A stretch of 64,000 bases of DNA. Source: Pelobates cultripes (lineage: Eukaryota > Chordata > Amphibia > Anura > Pelobatidae). The stretch covers positions 100,328,092 to 100,392,091 of the forward strand of contig OW240913.1 of assembly GCA_933207985.1 (NCBI GenBank), read 5' to 3'. Position 1 is the stretch's first letter. Every line of letters begins with the position of its first letter. This document shows, piece by piece, positions 33,990-45,160 of the stretch. The notes beneath the pieces are model-generated. The model did not search any database. It had not been told where the DNA came from and was given only the letters and a program-made list of their open reading frames with translations. A program made the position numbers and the translations under genes.

Positions 33990-34850
33990 TAAAGTGCAGT
34001 GCAGGGTGTGTATAATGAATGTAGTGTGTTTGTAGTGAATGCAGAGTATGAATAATAAATGTAGTGTGTTTGTAGTGAGTGCAGTGTGAATAATAATTGT
34101 AGTGTATTTGTAGTGAGTGCAGAGTGTGTATAATGAATGCAGTGTGTTTTTAGTGAGTGCATGAGTGTGTAGTAGTGTAATGTAGTGTGTATAGTGAATG
34201 CAGTGTGTATAGTGAATGTAGTGTTTTGTAGTGAGTGCAGAGTGTGTATAATGAATGCAGAGTGTGTATAGTGAATGTAGTGTGTTTGTAGTGAGTGCAG
34301 AGTGTGTATAATGAATGCAGTGTGTTTTTAGTGAGTGCAGAGTGTGCATAATGAATGTAGTGTATTTGTAGTGAGTGCAGTGTGTATAATAAATGTATTG
34401 TATTTGTAGTGAGTGCAGTGTGTATAATAAATGTAGTGTGTATAGTGAATGCAATGTGTATAGTGAATGTAGTGTTTTTGTAGTGAGTGCAGAGTGTGTA
34501 TAATGAATGCAGAGTGTGTATAGTGAATGTAGTGTGTTTGTAGTGAGTGCAGAGTGTGTATAATGAATGTAGTGTGTTTGTAGTAAGTGCAAATAGTGTA
34601 TAATGAATTTAGTGTGTTTGTAGTGAGTGCAGTGTGTACAATGAATGCAGTGTATGTAGTGTGTTTGTAGTGAATGCAGAGTGTGTATAGTGAATGTAGT
34701 GTGTAGTGAGTGCAGAATGTGTATAATGAATGCAGAGTGTGTATAGTGAATGCAGAGGGTGTATAGTGAATGTAGTGTGTTTGTAGTGAGTGTATAGTGA
34801 ATGTAGTGTGTTTGTAGTGAGTGAAGAATGTGTATAATGAATGCAGTGTG
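33990..34850 (+). repeat. Minisatellite, GTAGTGAGTGCAG type
   Basis: Tandem degenerate units built from GTGTGTATAATGAATGCA and GTGTGTTTGTAGTGAGTGCA, roughly 36-40 bases. Open frames of Thr/His/Tyr/Leu repeats across it on the minus strand are by-products of the array. Confidence 0.9.
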
Positions 34851-35011
34851 TGCGTGTGCTGGATGTTGTGTGTGTGCGTGTGCTGGATGATGTGTGTGTG
34901 TGTGCGCGCTGGATGACGTGTGTGTGAGTGCTGGATGACGTGTGTGTGTGTGTGCTGGATGATGTGTGTGTGTGTGTGTGCTGGAGGATGTGTGTGTGTG
35001 AGTGCTGGAGG
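34851..35011 (+). repeat. Minisatellite, GAGTGCTGGATGATGTG type (left block)
   Basis: About 20-bp units ending GCTGGATGATG with variable GTGT runs. The array continues at 36272-36400 after the hAT insertion and again at 36803-38145. Confidence 0.9.
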
Positions 35012-36271
35012 CAGGGCCGGCGCTACCATTAAGGCGAATAAGGCACTCGCCTAGGGCGCCGGCCTCTGGGGGGCGCCTACCGGGAATTTTCCTGGTGGGC
35101 TGCCCTGCTGCTGCCTGGGGCTGGTGTGCTGGGTGAGCGGCTTCTTAGCCACCCCCCAGCGCAGTCATTCAGCTGCTGGGCTCTCTCTGCAGCCACTTGC
35201 CTGCTCGGGAGCGGGATATGCTGTAACCCCAGCACCCGAACAGAGCACTCAGCTTCCTGCAGCCAGGGGAAGCCGGGACATGCCTTGGTATCTTGGCTGC
35301 CCCCTGCCTGTGAACACCGGGAGCACTCTGAGGGGAACAGGAAGTAGCCTGTGCTCACAGTGCACGGCTCTCCTGCTCCCCCCACTAGGAACAGCACCAG
35401 CTACCTGCAGGCTGGACCCCTCTCCTCCATTCACAGCACTTATGAATGGTCCATCTGAAGGTAAGGGGAACTAATTATGAGTATGAGTGTATGATGGTAA
35501 ATTGGTCTGTATGTATTGAATTGCTGTGTTTGTGGGTGTAAATAAAGTGTGACTATATGTTAAGTGGTATGAGTTTGTGCTTGAGTGACAGTGTGCGTGT
35601 TAGTGAGAGTGTGTAAGTGGCACTGTGAATGTCACTGAGAGTGTGTGTGTAAGTGAAACTGTGTGTGCATGTCAGTGACAGTGTGTGTGTGATACTGTGT
35701 GTGTTAGTGACTGTGTAAATGACATTGTGCATGTCAGTGAAAGTGTGTTAGTGAAAATGTGTATGTATGTCAGTGTGTGAGTGACAGTGTGTGACCATGT
35801 AATTAGATACTTATATATTAAATTATATTTAAAATCTATATTAATAGAATTCTATATTAAACCGAAAAAATGTTAGTAGTAACATAAATTAAATCTCAAT
35901 ATTATTACAAATGAAACAGCACCAAATGCATTGAAAAAGAATGTGTAGATATATTTATTAGGCAGTATGTGTCTATTGATCTATGCATTCGGCAGCATGA
36001 GTGTATGAATGTATTTATTAGGTGGTGTGTGTGTGTGAGGATTTATGTAATGTGCATATGGTTGATTGTATGTAATAGGCAGTCTGTGTGGATGGATGTA
36101 TTAGGCAGTGTGTTTATATGGATGCATATACTGGATGAGTGTTTCTACGCAGTGTGTTCATTGTAATTCAGAATTTAGTGAATAAACCTGTAAGAGAATG
36201 TAGTTGCCTTCATGAGGGGGTGGCAAAATGGATTGCTGCCTAGGGCGTCAAGAATCCTTGCACCGGCCCTG
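35012..36271. mobile_element. hAT element inserted in the minisatellite, exact 8-bp duplication
   Basis: Ends CAGGGCCGGCGC and, inverted, CAGGGCCGGTGC. GCTGGAGG flanks both sides exactly (35004-35011 and 36272-36279). No transposase. The inside holds GTGAGTGACAGTGTG-type repeats (about 35560-35800) and GGCAGT...GTGTG repeats (35950-36150). About 1.26 kb. Confidence 0.93.
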
Positions 36272-36400
36272 GCTGGAGGATGTGTGTGTGTGAGTGCTGG
36301 ATGATGTGTGTTTGTGCTGGATGATGTGTATGTGAGTGCTGGATTATGTGTGTGTGTGCTGGATGATGTGTGTGTGAGTGCTGGATGATGTGTGTGTGTG

Positions 36401-36500
36401 NNNNNNNNNNNNNNNNNNNNNNNNNNNNNNNNNNNNNNNNNNNNNNNNNNNNNNNNNNNNNNNNNNNNNNNNNNNNNNNNNNNNNNNNNNNNNNNNNNNN
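36401..36500. other. Assembly gap of 100 N
   Basis: Exactly 100 unknown bases inside the minisatellite region, the usual placeholder for a gap of unknown size. Confidence 0.99.
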
Positions 36501-36720
36501 ACACACACTGCACCGCTGACACTCACAGCACACACACACACACACACACACTGCACCCCTGACATGAACAGCACCCTCACTCACACACACTGCACCCCTG
36601 ACACAGCACACACACTGCACACCTAACACTTATAGCACCCTCACACTCACACACACAGACACTGCACCCCTAACACTTACAGCACCCACACACTGCACCC
36701 CTGACATGCACAGCACACAC
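36501..36720 (+). repeat. CACAC/CTGCACCCCTGACA minisatellite
   Basis: Units CACTGCACCCCTGACA with CACA runs and ACAGCACCC. The strand character is opposite to the array left of the gap. Confidence 0.85.
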
Positions 36721-36802
36721 CCTATCTGGCCCCGCCCCCTTTGTAGTGGGCCGCTGTAATTAAAAAATGCCCGGGCCGAATTATCTTCCCAGTCCGGCCC
36801 TG

Positions 36803-38145
36803 ATGGTGGGTGTGTGAGTGCTGGATGATGTGTGTGTGAGTGCTGGATGATGGGTGTGTGTGAGTGCTGGATGATGGGTGTGTGTGAGTGCTGGATGATG
36901 GGTGTGCTAGATGTGTGTGTGTGTGTGTGTGCTGGATGATGGGTGTGCTAGATGATGTGTGTGTGTGTGCTGGATGATGGGTGTGTGTGTGTGTGCTGGA
37001 TGCAATGTGTGTGTGTGCTGGATGATGGGTGTGTGTGCTGGATGATGGGTGTGTGTGAGTGCTGGATGATGGGTGTGCTAGATGTGTGTGTGTGTGTGTG
37101 TGCTGGATGATGGGTGTGCTAGATGATGTGTGTGTGTGTGTGTGTGCTGGATGATGGGTGTGTGAGTGCTGGATGATGGGTGTGCTAGATGATGTGTGTG
37201 TGTGTGTGCTGGATGATGTGTGTGTGAGTGCTGGATGATGGGTGTTTGTGTGAGTGCTGGATGATGGGTGTTTGTGTGAGTGCTGAATGATGGGTGTGAG
37301 TGCTGGATGATGGGTGTGTGTGCTGGATGATGGGTGTGAGTGCTGGATGATGGGTGTGTGAGTGCTGGATGATGGGTGTGCTAGATGATGTGTGTGTGTG
37401 TGCTGGATGATGGGTGTGTGAGTGCTGGATGATGGGTTTGTGAGTTCTGGATGATGGGTTTGTGAGTTCTGGATGATGGGTGTGCTGGATGATGTGTGTG
37501 TGAGTGCTGGATGATGTGTGAGTGTTGGATGATGTGTGTGTGCTGGATGATGGGTGTGTGAGTGCTGGATGATTGTGTGTGTGTGCTGGATGATGGGTGT
37601 GTGAGTGCTGGATGATGGGTGTGTGAGTGCTGGATGATGGGTGTGTGAGTGAGTGCTGGATGATGGGTGTGTGAGTGAGTGCTGGATGATGGGTGTGTGA
37701 GTGCTGGATGATGGGTATGTGAGTGAGTGCTGGATGATGGGTGTGTGTGTGTCTGCTGGTTGATGGGTGTGTGAGTGCTGGATGATGGGTGTGTGAGTGC
37801 TGGATGATGTGTGTGTGTGTGCTGGATGATGTGTGTGTGTGTGCTGGATGATGGTGTGTGGAGTGAGTGCTGGATGATGGGTATGTGAGTGAGTGCTGGA
37901 TGATGGGTGTGTGAGTGAGTGCTGGATGATGGGTGTGTGAGTGAGTGCTGGATGATGGGTGTGTGAGTGAGTGCTGGATGATGGGTGTGTGAGTGCTGGA
38001 TGATGGGTATGTGAGTGAGTGCTGGATGATGGGTGTGTGAGTGCTGGATGATGGTGTGTGAGTGAGTGCTGGATGGTGGGTGTGTGAGTGCTGGATGATG
38101 GGTGTGTGAGTGCTGGATGATGGGTATGTGAGTGAGTGCTGGATT
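36803..38145 (+). repeat. Large GAGTGCTGGATGATGGGTGTG minisatellite
   Basis: About 1.3 kb of units built on GTGAGTGCTGGATGATGGG with GTGT runs of varying length. It continues the unit seen at 34851-35011, on the far side of the hAT end at 36802. Confidence 0.95.
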
Positions 38146-38511
38146 TTTTTACTTTATGTGTTTATTTATTTTATTCCCCCCTCCCTGCTTCTTACCTTGT
38201 CAGGGAGCGGGGAGATCGCCTGGTGGTCCGGTGGTATGCTGGAGGGAGCCAGCCGCTGCACAGAGGGGCCATCACACGCTGTGTTCCTTCTCCAGCTCTA
38301 ACTCTCGCGAGACTCGCCTGTGCGGAGCGTTGCCATGGTAACAGCCGCGGGTCTCGCGAGAGTAATAGCTGGAGGGGGAACACAGCATGTGACGGCCCCT
38401 CAGTGCAGGGACCAGGGCCGGTCCTGCAGGACAGGTAACGGGAACGGCGTTCCTGCTTTGGAAAAAGTGCAGGAACGCCGTTCCCATGCGTTCCTGCAGG
38501 ACTCGAGCCCT
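38146..38511. mobile_element. hAT-type right end with TCTCGCGAGA palindromes
   Basis: Ends GGACTCGAGCCCTG, a hAT-type terminus (inverse CAGGGCTCGAGTCC). No partner end was found. It contains two perfect TCTCGCGAGA sites (38303-38312 and 38352-38361) in inverted arms around GCCATGGTAAC, and a second hairpin GGGAACGGCGTTCCTGC / GCAGGAACGCCGTTCCC. Confidence 0.6.
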
Positions 38512-38559
38512 GCATATATTACATGCAAAGCAAGAGAGTTCAAGCTGTGATTTGTAATA

Positions 38560-38760
38560 AGTGCGATGATTATAACTTACAGCTCATGAAAACCCCAAAT
38601 CCACAATCTCAGTAAATTAGAATATTACATGCAATCAATAAAAAAGCTTGTCTGCGGAAGGAAGCATGAAGTGCTCCAAATTCTCCTGGTAGATGGCTGC
38701 GTTGACCCTGGACTTAATGAAGCACAGTGGACCAACACAGTTTGATCAAATATATCGCAG
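38560..38760 (-). mobile_element. Tc1-like transposase fragment
   Basis: The minus strand encodes GPLCFIKSRVNAAIYQENLE followed by HFMLPSADK, which resembles the C-terminal part of Tc1-family transposases. The adjoining CTCAGTAAATTAGAATATT is common in fish and frog DNA transposons. Only a fragment remains. Confidence 0.6.
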
Positions 38761-39605
38761 AATTTTTAGAATATTCAAAAGAATCTGCATAGCTCAGGTG
38801 TATCATTGCTTTGTTGTGTATTTAAAAAAACAAAACAAAAACAAAACAAAACAGATATGGCGACCGCGAGCAAAGTTTGCAATATTATAGATCCAGCTGG
38901 GCAGTATGAAAAGAAGGATAAGAACAATGGACAATCACGTATTTTAGGTATGTGTCAAATCTAAGGTGAAAAGAGTTTTTTTGTTCTACGGTTATGCATC
39001 TGACAGATTTTTTCATTAATATCTTTATGATTAAGGTTCGGCAAATCCCTTATTAATGTGAATGGACATGGTGCCCAATACATTATGTACAGATCGCTTG
39101 TTTAGCAGAGGTCACATAAAGCGGACAGTAAAATGTATTACCCATTCAGCAATGGTTTAACTGCAAATGGTTGACAAATACACAATGTGGAGTTGAATGG
39201 CTAATAAACTTCACTTAGTAATTTTTATAGGCAGTGCAACCGAGGATCCTTTATTTCCGTCACAGCTGAAACCTGGGACCAAAAGTTACACCTACATCCA
39301 CCTGCATGTATATCAAGCTTGAGTGCTCACATTGATTAATTCACCTTATTAAATGTGTTGTCTGATCACATGCTCTAAGATACAGATAAAAGGTCACTGG
39401 AGCTCTAGCAAAATGCCCTCAAAGTGAACTCCTTGCATATTCTGAACACCTGCTCTCCATTCATTGTCTGATCAGTCTTGCTGCGGTAAAATTTAAACAT
39501 GAGAATCGTGCTGACAGAACGACACACTATGAACTGTATTCTAATTGGACTATCATTCCCCTTTCTTACCAACAATGTGAAATTTTTTTTAAACTCACCT
39601 TTGCT
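38761..39605. other. Intergenic, no gene seen
   Basis: An A/CA-rich stretch near 38825-38850. No gene recognised. Confidence 0.4.
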
Positions 39606-39726
39606 TTAAAGAAACTATAGTCCCCCAGACTCAATGGTCTGAATGCAGTGACACTACCCTGTTAATTCTTCGATTTAAACATTGCAGTTTCTATAGAAAC
39701 TGCAATAACAACATTGCAGGGTTAAA
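39606..39726 (+). mobile_element. T2-like MITE fragment
   Basis: Starts TTTAAAGAAACTATAGTCCC and carries the TTGCAGTTTCTATAGAAACTG inner palindrome and GGGTTAA also seen in the element at 41712-41919. Confidence 0.55.
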
Positions 39727-39821
39727 TATGTAAAGACGGAAGTAATTGTACAAGTTCTGACAAAAGCAAAACCCAGAATTTGAGCTATAAGTCTTTTCAA
39801 CCACAGTTTACCGCTTTTATA

Positions 39822-40907
39822 TTAAAGGAACACTATAGGGTCAGGAATACACATATGTATAGCGTTACAATTGCCCCTGGCCACCACTTAAAATTCTGGT
39901 ACTGGCCTTGTTCCCGATCCTGCTCCTCGGCTGTCAATTCGGATTACCTCAGCCAAGTAGACGGGACTGGGGGCAGAGCAAAACATCAACCTTGCCAATC
40001 AGAAAGTTCAGGGCCTCTATGCAGAAATTATGCAGCAGTGAGTCAGGAAGGACTTGTAGTGGCCCTCTGAGTGACTGCTGTAGCGGAGCCCTGGTCCTAA
40101 CAGGGACTATTCTCCGCTGGATCCACCAAAGTAAACTCAGGAACAAGTAAAACACCAAAGAAATATCCCATCTCCTTCCCAGCAACTGGACAACACACAG
40201 TTCTAGTAGTACAACTAAACTTTATTGGCACATACACGGCTTTTATTCCCAGTTTTATGTAAGGGGTTTCACACACAAATATTCAGGGGTTTCAATACCA
40301 GGGTCTTCTGTGCCTGGGAGATAATTAGATGAGTTCTCTCAGGCAATTTTTTCTCAGGTTTACCGGTGTTCGTGCAAGTGCTTAGCCGAAAAAAGTTCCA
40401 GGCACTCGACGACCAAGTGCCACTGCCAACGTTAGGGAAACAAGATGGTCGTCATTCTCTCTGCCACACGTTCGGTTATACGAAACGGCGGACACCCAGG
40501 GAAAGCACTCATTAATTCATTGTTTCCCTTGCGCACTTAAGTGGTTGGTGTCAATGTTCTAATGGGGACCCTGGGTGGTCCTCGTTCGGGAGACGTAGGG
40601 ATTCTGTTCGTATGAAGTCTACTAAACAGCCAAAGAGGAACAACATGAAATAACAGGGGGAAAACACACGAAAAGTGGAAGTTTTGTCACAGGGGGTATG
40701 GGCAGCCAAAAAAGGGGAATAAAAAGTTTTTAGCAAGCGTCAAATTCACTACAACTGCCACTGAAGGTGTCCCTAGGCAGCAATGTAAACACTGCCTTTT
40801 TTCTGAAAAGGCATGGTTGACAGCAAAAAGCCTGCAAGGACAGGCTATAGACACCAGAACCACTACATTAAGCTGTAGTTGATCTGGTGACTATAGTGTC
40901 CCTCTAA
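39822..40907 (+). mobile_element. T2-like element split by a solo LTR
   Basis: Left end TTAAAGGAACACTATAGGGT at 39822; right end ACTATAGTGTCCCTCTAA at 40907, where TTAA has decayed to CTAA. The T2 body is interrupted at 40079 and resumes at 40754. Confidence 0.75.
40079..40753 (-). mobile_element. Solo LTR, 675 bp, with 5-bp target duplication
   Basis: Starts TGTAGCGGAG and ends TTCACTACA, so TG...CA ends, flanked by ACTGC on both sides (40074-40078 and 40754-40758). It sits inside the T2 element. Related sequence occurs at 43774-44640. No internal coding region, so it is a solo LTR. The minus orientation is guessed from AATAAA-type hexamers on that strand. Confidence 0.8.
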
Positions 40908-40939
40908 GTGTATGAACAGGTTACATAATGTTTTGGAGT

Positions 40940-41255
40940 CATAAAGAGCTTGCCCGTTTTAGTTTTTACACATTGTAATTTGCCAGATTGGTTTGCTGCT
41001 CCTGTTGCCTTTAGGTTTGTATGGCAGCCCAGGAATGAAAATTACCCACCTCATCGCATACCATTAGCAAAAGTAGGCAACCCATGGTATGCCTATAGAA
41101 TGACATTGTACCTATATGCTTTACTGCTTATAACACTCTTATTCGTGTTCAGCAATGTATCACGAGTACAACAGTAACCCCCATGTACAAGTTATATGGG
41201 AATTTGATAAGATACACAGTCAAATACAGTGCTTGCAAATTAAATTATTTAACAT
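40940..41255 (+). repeat. Single unit of the 332-bp repeat family
   Basis: Shares TTTGCCAGATTG, GTATGGCAGCCCAGGAATGA, AAAATTACC, the CATACCATT block, TCACGAGTACAACAGTAACC and GTGTTCAG with the two tandem units at 55268-55850. Confidence 0.8.
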
Positions 41256-41711
41256 TTCTGCCTGGGATGTCAGACAGGTCCCCAATATTTAATTATAAAT
41301 AGTAGATTATATATTAAGAATATAATTACATATAAAATACATTTAGAATCATTTTTTTTATATTATATAAAGGTCATTCTTAGTGTGTATTTATTCATTA
41401 TTTTACCTTAATTAAATACTTTTACTAATTCTATGTTGGGGGATCTGCCTGACAATCCAAGCAGTGGCCTTGCAGTAAATCTTGTGCATGCGCATTAGGT
41501 CCCAAATTCTCCTCTATGAGACATGGTCTCTTCCATTTTGTCACGGGAGGCAGAGAGGTGGACATCAGTGCTTGAAAATGTAAATATAAAAAAAACAAAA
41601 AAAAACAACAACACTTATTTTAATACACATTGGGGTAATTGAAAACAAGTAGGGACAGGAACACTATAGTGTTAGGAATACAGATTTGATTCCTAAAGCT
41701 ATAGTATATCT

Positions 41712-41919
41712 TTAAAGGGACACTCATTCAGCTCATTGAAGGTCTGGGTGCAGCATTCCAGGTCCCTTAACTCTGCAATAGTAATTATTGCAGTTATTGA
41801 GAAACTGCAATAATTTCTATCCAGGGTTAACTCCACCTCGAGTAAGCGAGGGGGGCACTATAGGGAGCTATACTGCTATGAATACACGTTTTTATTCCTA
41901 GACTATAGTTTTCTTTTAA
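41712..41919 (+). mobile_element. Short T2-like MITE
   Basis: TTAAAGGGACACTCATTCAG at the left and CTATAGTTTTCTTTTAA at the right with TTAA at both ends, 208 bp. The inner palindrome around TTGCAGTTATTGAGAAACTG matches other T2 copies. A further T2 right end (CTATAGTGTTAGGAATAC) abuts on the left and may share the TTAA. Confidence 0.7.
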
Positions 41920-42199
41920 CCTAAAATAAATGTCATGCTCTTTATGAGCAAACCTTCTTGACATGTTAACACAAATGTCTTAGACGCTCACTGAGATCTT
42001 ATGACAATCCTTTCTTGCTGCTATGTACTTGTTTTTTCTGCAACTCTTCCACCACCTTAGCACTTGTGTGTCACATTTCCCTCCTCACAAACCCTTTAGT
42101 TTCCTCTCTACACTTGCAGCTCTCTTCTTTTTTAGACACAACTATAAAGTAAAGTGAATCAACACATTAAAGGAGTAGACTATATTTAAAAGAAGAAAA

Positions 42200-42465
42200 A
42201 CTACCACAACAAGAGGACATAGTCTTAAATTAGAGGGGCAAAGGTTTAAAAATAATATCAGGAAGTATTACTTTACTGAGAGGATAGTGGATGCATGGAA
42301 TAGCCTTCCAGCTGAAGTAGTAGAGGTTAACACAGTAAAGGAGTTTAAGCATGCGTGGGATAGGCATAAGGCTATCCTAGCTATAAGATAAGGCCAGGGA
42401 CTAATGAAAGTATTTAGAAAATTGGGCAGACTAGATGGGCGGAATGGTTAAATTACAGTCTATTG
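42200..42465 (+). mobile_element. CR1-like LINE C-terminus and 3' UTR
   Basis: An open frame to a stop at 42391 encodes TRGHSLKLEGQRFKNN, YYFTERIVDAWNSLPAEVV and FKHAWDRHKAILAIR, the end of a CR1/jockey-type ORF2. The 3' UTR follows (GGGCAGACTAGATGGGC). Confidence 0.78.
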
Positions 42466-42714
42466 CATTTTAAGCTCATTATCAGCAGCTCACAAGGAAT
42501 TATTTCAATAACTTAAAATGGACTTGTTGACTGTACTACTTTTATATACACAATGATTGTAAAGTATTCATTTCCCAGCTTTCTACAAAATAGTCCTTTT
42601 AAATTATTTCACAATTAGCTCACTGCAAATGGTTAAAAAGAATAACATGTCTCCGAGTGGGTTAACCTCCACACACTAAAGTTTCAGATTTGCCATTAAC
42701 AGTTTCAATAGTGG

Positions 42715-42820
42715 AATTGCATTAGGAACTTTTGGATCAACAGCAAAAAACATATGTGAGGAAGGCTGAATTTAATGGACGCACGTCTCTTTTCATCTAT
42801 GTAACTTCACCCAACATAAA
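42715..42820 (+). mobile_element. LINE 3' end fragment
   Basis: GATCAACAGCAAAAAACATA followed by GGCTGAATTTAATGGACGCA and CTATGTAAC, a typical frog CR1-like LINE end with ATGTAAC motif. Confidence 0.55.
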
Positions 42821-43019
42821 ATACGGAAATATAAAATGTAATCACTCAGGAAGCAGAGTTATTGAACCAGCGTATGATCACCCACAGTGTTGTGGACAGT
42901 CCCAGAAATCATAACATCGGCCTACATCCCAGGTATCTCTCTAATGAGCAACATCATTGATTTTATGGGCAAAGAAATCTGAACTATTACAAAAGACTGC
43001 ACGCTATCACTGATGCTAA

Positions 43020-43255
43020 AGGGGACATTTAGTAAGAAGAGTATGCAGACTTTTGGACAGGGGTAATTTCATTCTTTTCGTTGTTGCCATGTTTAGTTTT
43101 AGGATTGTGCCATTCTGTTATAACCTATAGTTGAATATAAATCCCATAAGAAATACATTAAATGTGTATTTTGCCTGCTCACTCATGTTTTCTTTAAACA
43201 CGGTACACATATTCCCAATTCCCCAAGGGTATGCAACCTTTTGAGCACAACTGTA
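43020..43255 (+). mobile_element. Tc1/mariner-type MITE fragment
   Basis: The right end GGGTATGCAACCTTTTGAGC followed by ACAACTGTATA resembles Tc1/mariner termini of the TACAGTTGTGCTCAAAAG type. The left end is decayed. Confidence 0.6.
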
Positions 43256-43773
43256 TATACATATACACACTTACATACATATAAAATCTTATGTAGTAAA
43301 GTGTTTTAACAATGGTGGATATTTGTGCATTGGGACTATCTGCTCTAGCTATAATCATCAAGCATCACAAAGAACTAGTACGAGGATTATCTGTACACAG
43401 ACTGGTTTCCCCGAATTTCCAGAGGATGAGATTCAGTCTATCCAGCTCTTTTGTTCAAGAGTTGAACATCAGTTTACATCTAAAAAGAGCGCCAAAAGGA
43501 AAAAAAAATATACAAAGTATTTAAACATTTATAAAATATATACACGTTACTTTTATTTAGATGACATAAAACATAAAAAAAAAAACTTGAGCATTAATGC
43601 AGAAAGACTTAGAATAAAAAAAAGGGGGAAGGGATATTCACACTGATACTCCCAATCCCAAGTGTGCACACTACAACTCCCAAACATGAAAGAAAAATAG
43701 AGTCAGACCTGAGCTGTATGATTAGAGCTTGTTCCCAAGTAAGTCTGCCGATCTTTTGGGGCAAAGATGTCAT

Positions 43774-44640
43774 TGTAGCGGAGCTGCAATATTAAATCCC
43801 AAGATCTCCGCTGGTATAGAAGGTAATCCAAAGTAAAGCACTGGAAATGAAGGCAATATCCCAAATCCCCCAGTAACCGGACGAAACACAGTTCAGGCAG
43901 TCAACTGACAATTTTATTCACAGCTCCAGTATTGTGATTCCCCATGCAAGGGGTTTCCTTAGTCACTTCACAGGGGTATTACAGTAGAGGACTACATGGG
44001 GAACTGAATATACAGAGCTTTTCTCCCACCATGCACTGCTGTACGTGAGGGATACTCCCACTAGAATATCCTGTTAAGTGGATTATCCCTCCATACAGCA
44101 GAACCGGGTTTTAACACAAAATTCAATAACTTTAGTGTTATTTGTGTGATTCCCTTAAATGACCGTTCGGTAGATAGCTGGTGTCTGAGCGCACACTTCG
44201 TGAAAGTACTGCTCAGATCCCAGCATAAATAACCGAACGCCGCACGAAACATACTTTTATATCACATTTTCCTAAAAGTACCAAATACCTATTGGGAACT
44301 AAACTACCAAAAGACCGGGGTTCCCGAATGGCCTGGAAGTCCAGCGGTGTTTGCGCCGTCGAGTAGCCGATTTTAGTTCCAGGCGCTCGATGACCAAACA
44401 CCCCTGGGCTAACAAAGGATCCAAGATGGCCGACCGCCGCGTGGTCGGTAGCCGAACGACAGCCACCTAGGAAAGCAATTAACTACCAATTGCAACAATG
44501 TTGCAATCGGTTAATTGGAGCCACACGACCCTCTGTGTGTGGGCTCCCGTTCGGTACCTTATTCGTTTCACGAACAGTGTCTAAAGTCACTGTTTGTGAA
44601 ACTACCATATGAATGCTAGCGGCTTTCGGCCGTTAGCATA
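43774..44640. mobile_element. LTR-like repeat related to the solo LTR
   Basis: Begins TGTAGCGGAG like the solo LTR and shares its blocks in order: CTCCGCTGG, CACAGTT, TTCCAGGCGCTCGATGACCA, CAAGATGG and CCGAACG. The right end and target duplication are unresolved. Confidence 0.6.
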
Positions 44641-44779
44641 CTAATACTCTTTATTGCAAACACACACGAATACATCCTTATATACAACAAAAGCAGACAA
44701 TCTTCTGATGTTATAAAGTAAGTCTTAAAGTGGCCAAACTGAGGGAGGCTGGGTGGATTTAAATGAAACAAAATAATAA

Positions 44780-45160
44780 TTGTGTGTGTGTGTCAGTGAA
44801 TTTTAGGGGAATGTGTGTGTCAGTGAATTTTAGGGGAATGTGTGTGTCAGTGAATTTTAGGGGAATGTGTGTGTCAGTGAATTTTAGGGGAATGTGCGCG
44901 TCTGTCAGTCATTGCGTGCGTCTGTCAGTCATTGCGTGCGTCTGTCAGTCATTGCGTGCGTCTGTCAGTCATTGCGTGCATCTGTCAATGTATATGAGAG
45001 TGTGTGTCTATCAATGAGTGTATGCATCTATCAGTGAGTGTGCGTCTGTCAGTCAAAGTGCGGCCTTGACAGGAAGGGGTGGCGAAAATTTAATTTTGGG
45101 GTGGGGGGGTGCCCGAGCACCATCCTGCCTAGGGCAGCACAAAACCTAAATACATCACTG
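44780..45160 (+). repeat. Two minisatellites ending at a hAT-type terminus
   Basis: First a 27-bp unit (TCAGTGAATTTTAGGGGAAT and GTGTGTG) about four times, then a 20-bp unit (TCTGTCAGTCATTGCGTGCG) about five times, to 45060. The following GCCTAGGGCAGCAC and TACATCACTG (ending 45160) is the inverse of the start of the hAT element at 59819. Its left end is not found. Confidence 0.75.

Larger units (their letters stand above)
33551..36802. mobile_element. Composite hAT-type element with minisatellites
   Basis: Left end CAGGGCCGGACTAGCCCACC; right end, inverted, CAGGGCCGGACTGGGAAGAT. The flanking octamers do not match (GGTAGCGA, ATGGTGGG), so the two ends may come from different copies. It contains a large palindrome, two array types, a second hAT insertion and the assembly gap. 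Confidence 0.55.

Noticed and set aside
33990..34850. Regular repeats that could suggest a CRISPR array
   Set aside because: Units are contiguous and degenerate with no unique spacers, in a vertebrate context.
33975..35029. His/Thr/Tyr/Leu-rich open frames of 205 and 233 codons
   Set aside because: Translations of the TAGTGAGTGCAG minisatellite. The unit length drives the open frame and there is no protein family.
44763..45017. 84-codon frame with repeated NFRGMCVSV
   Set aside because: A product of the 27-bp tandem repeat, whose length is a multiple of three.
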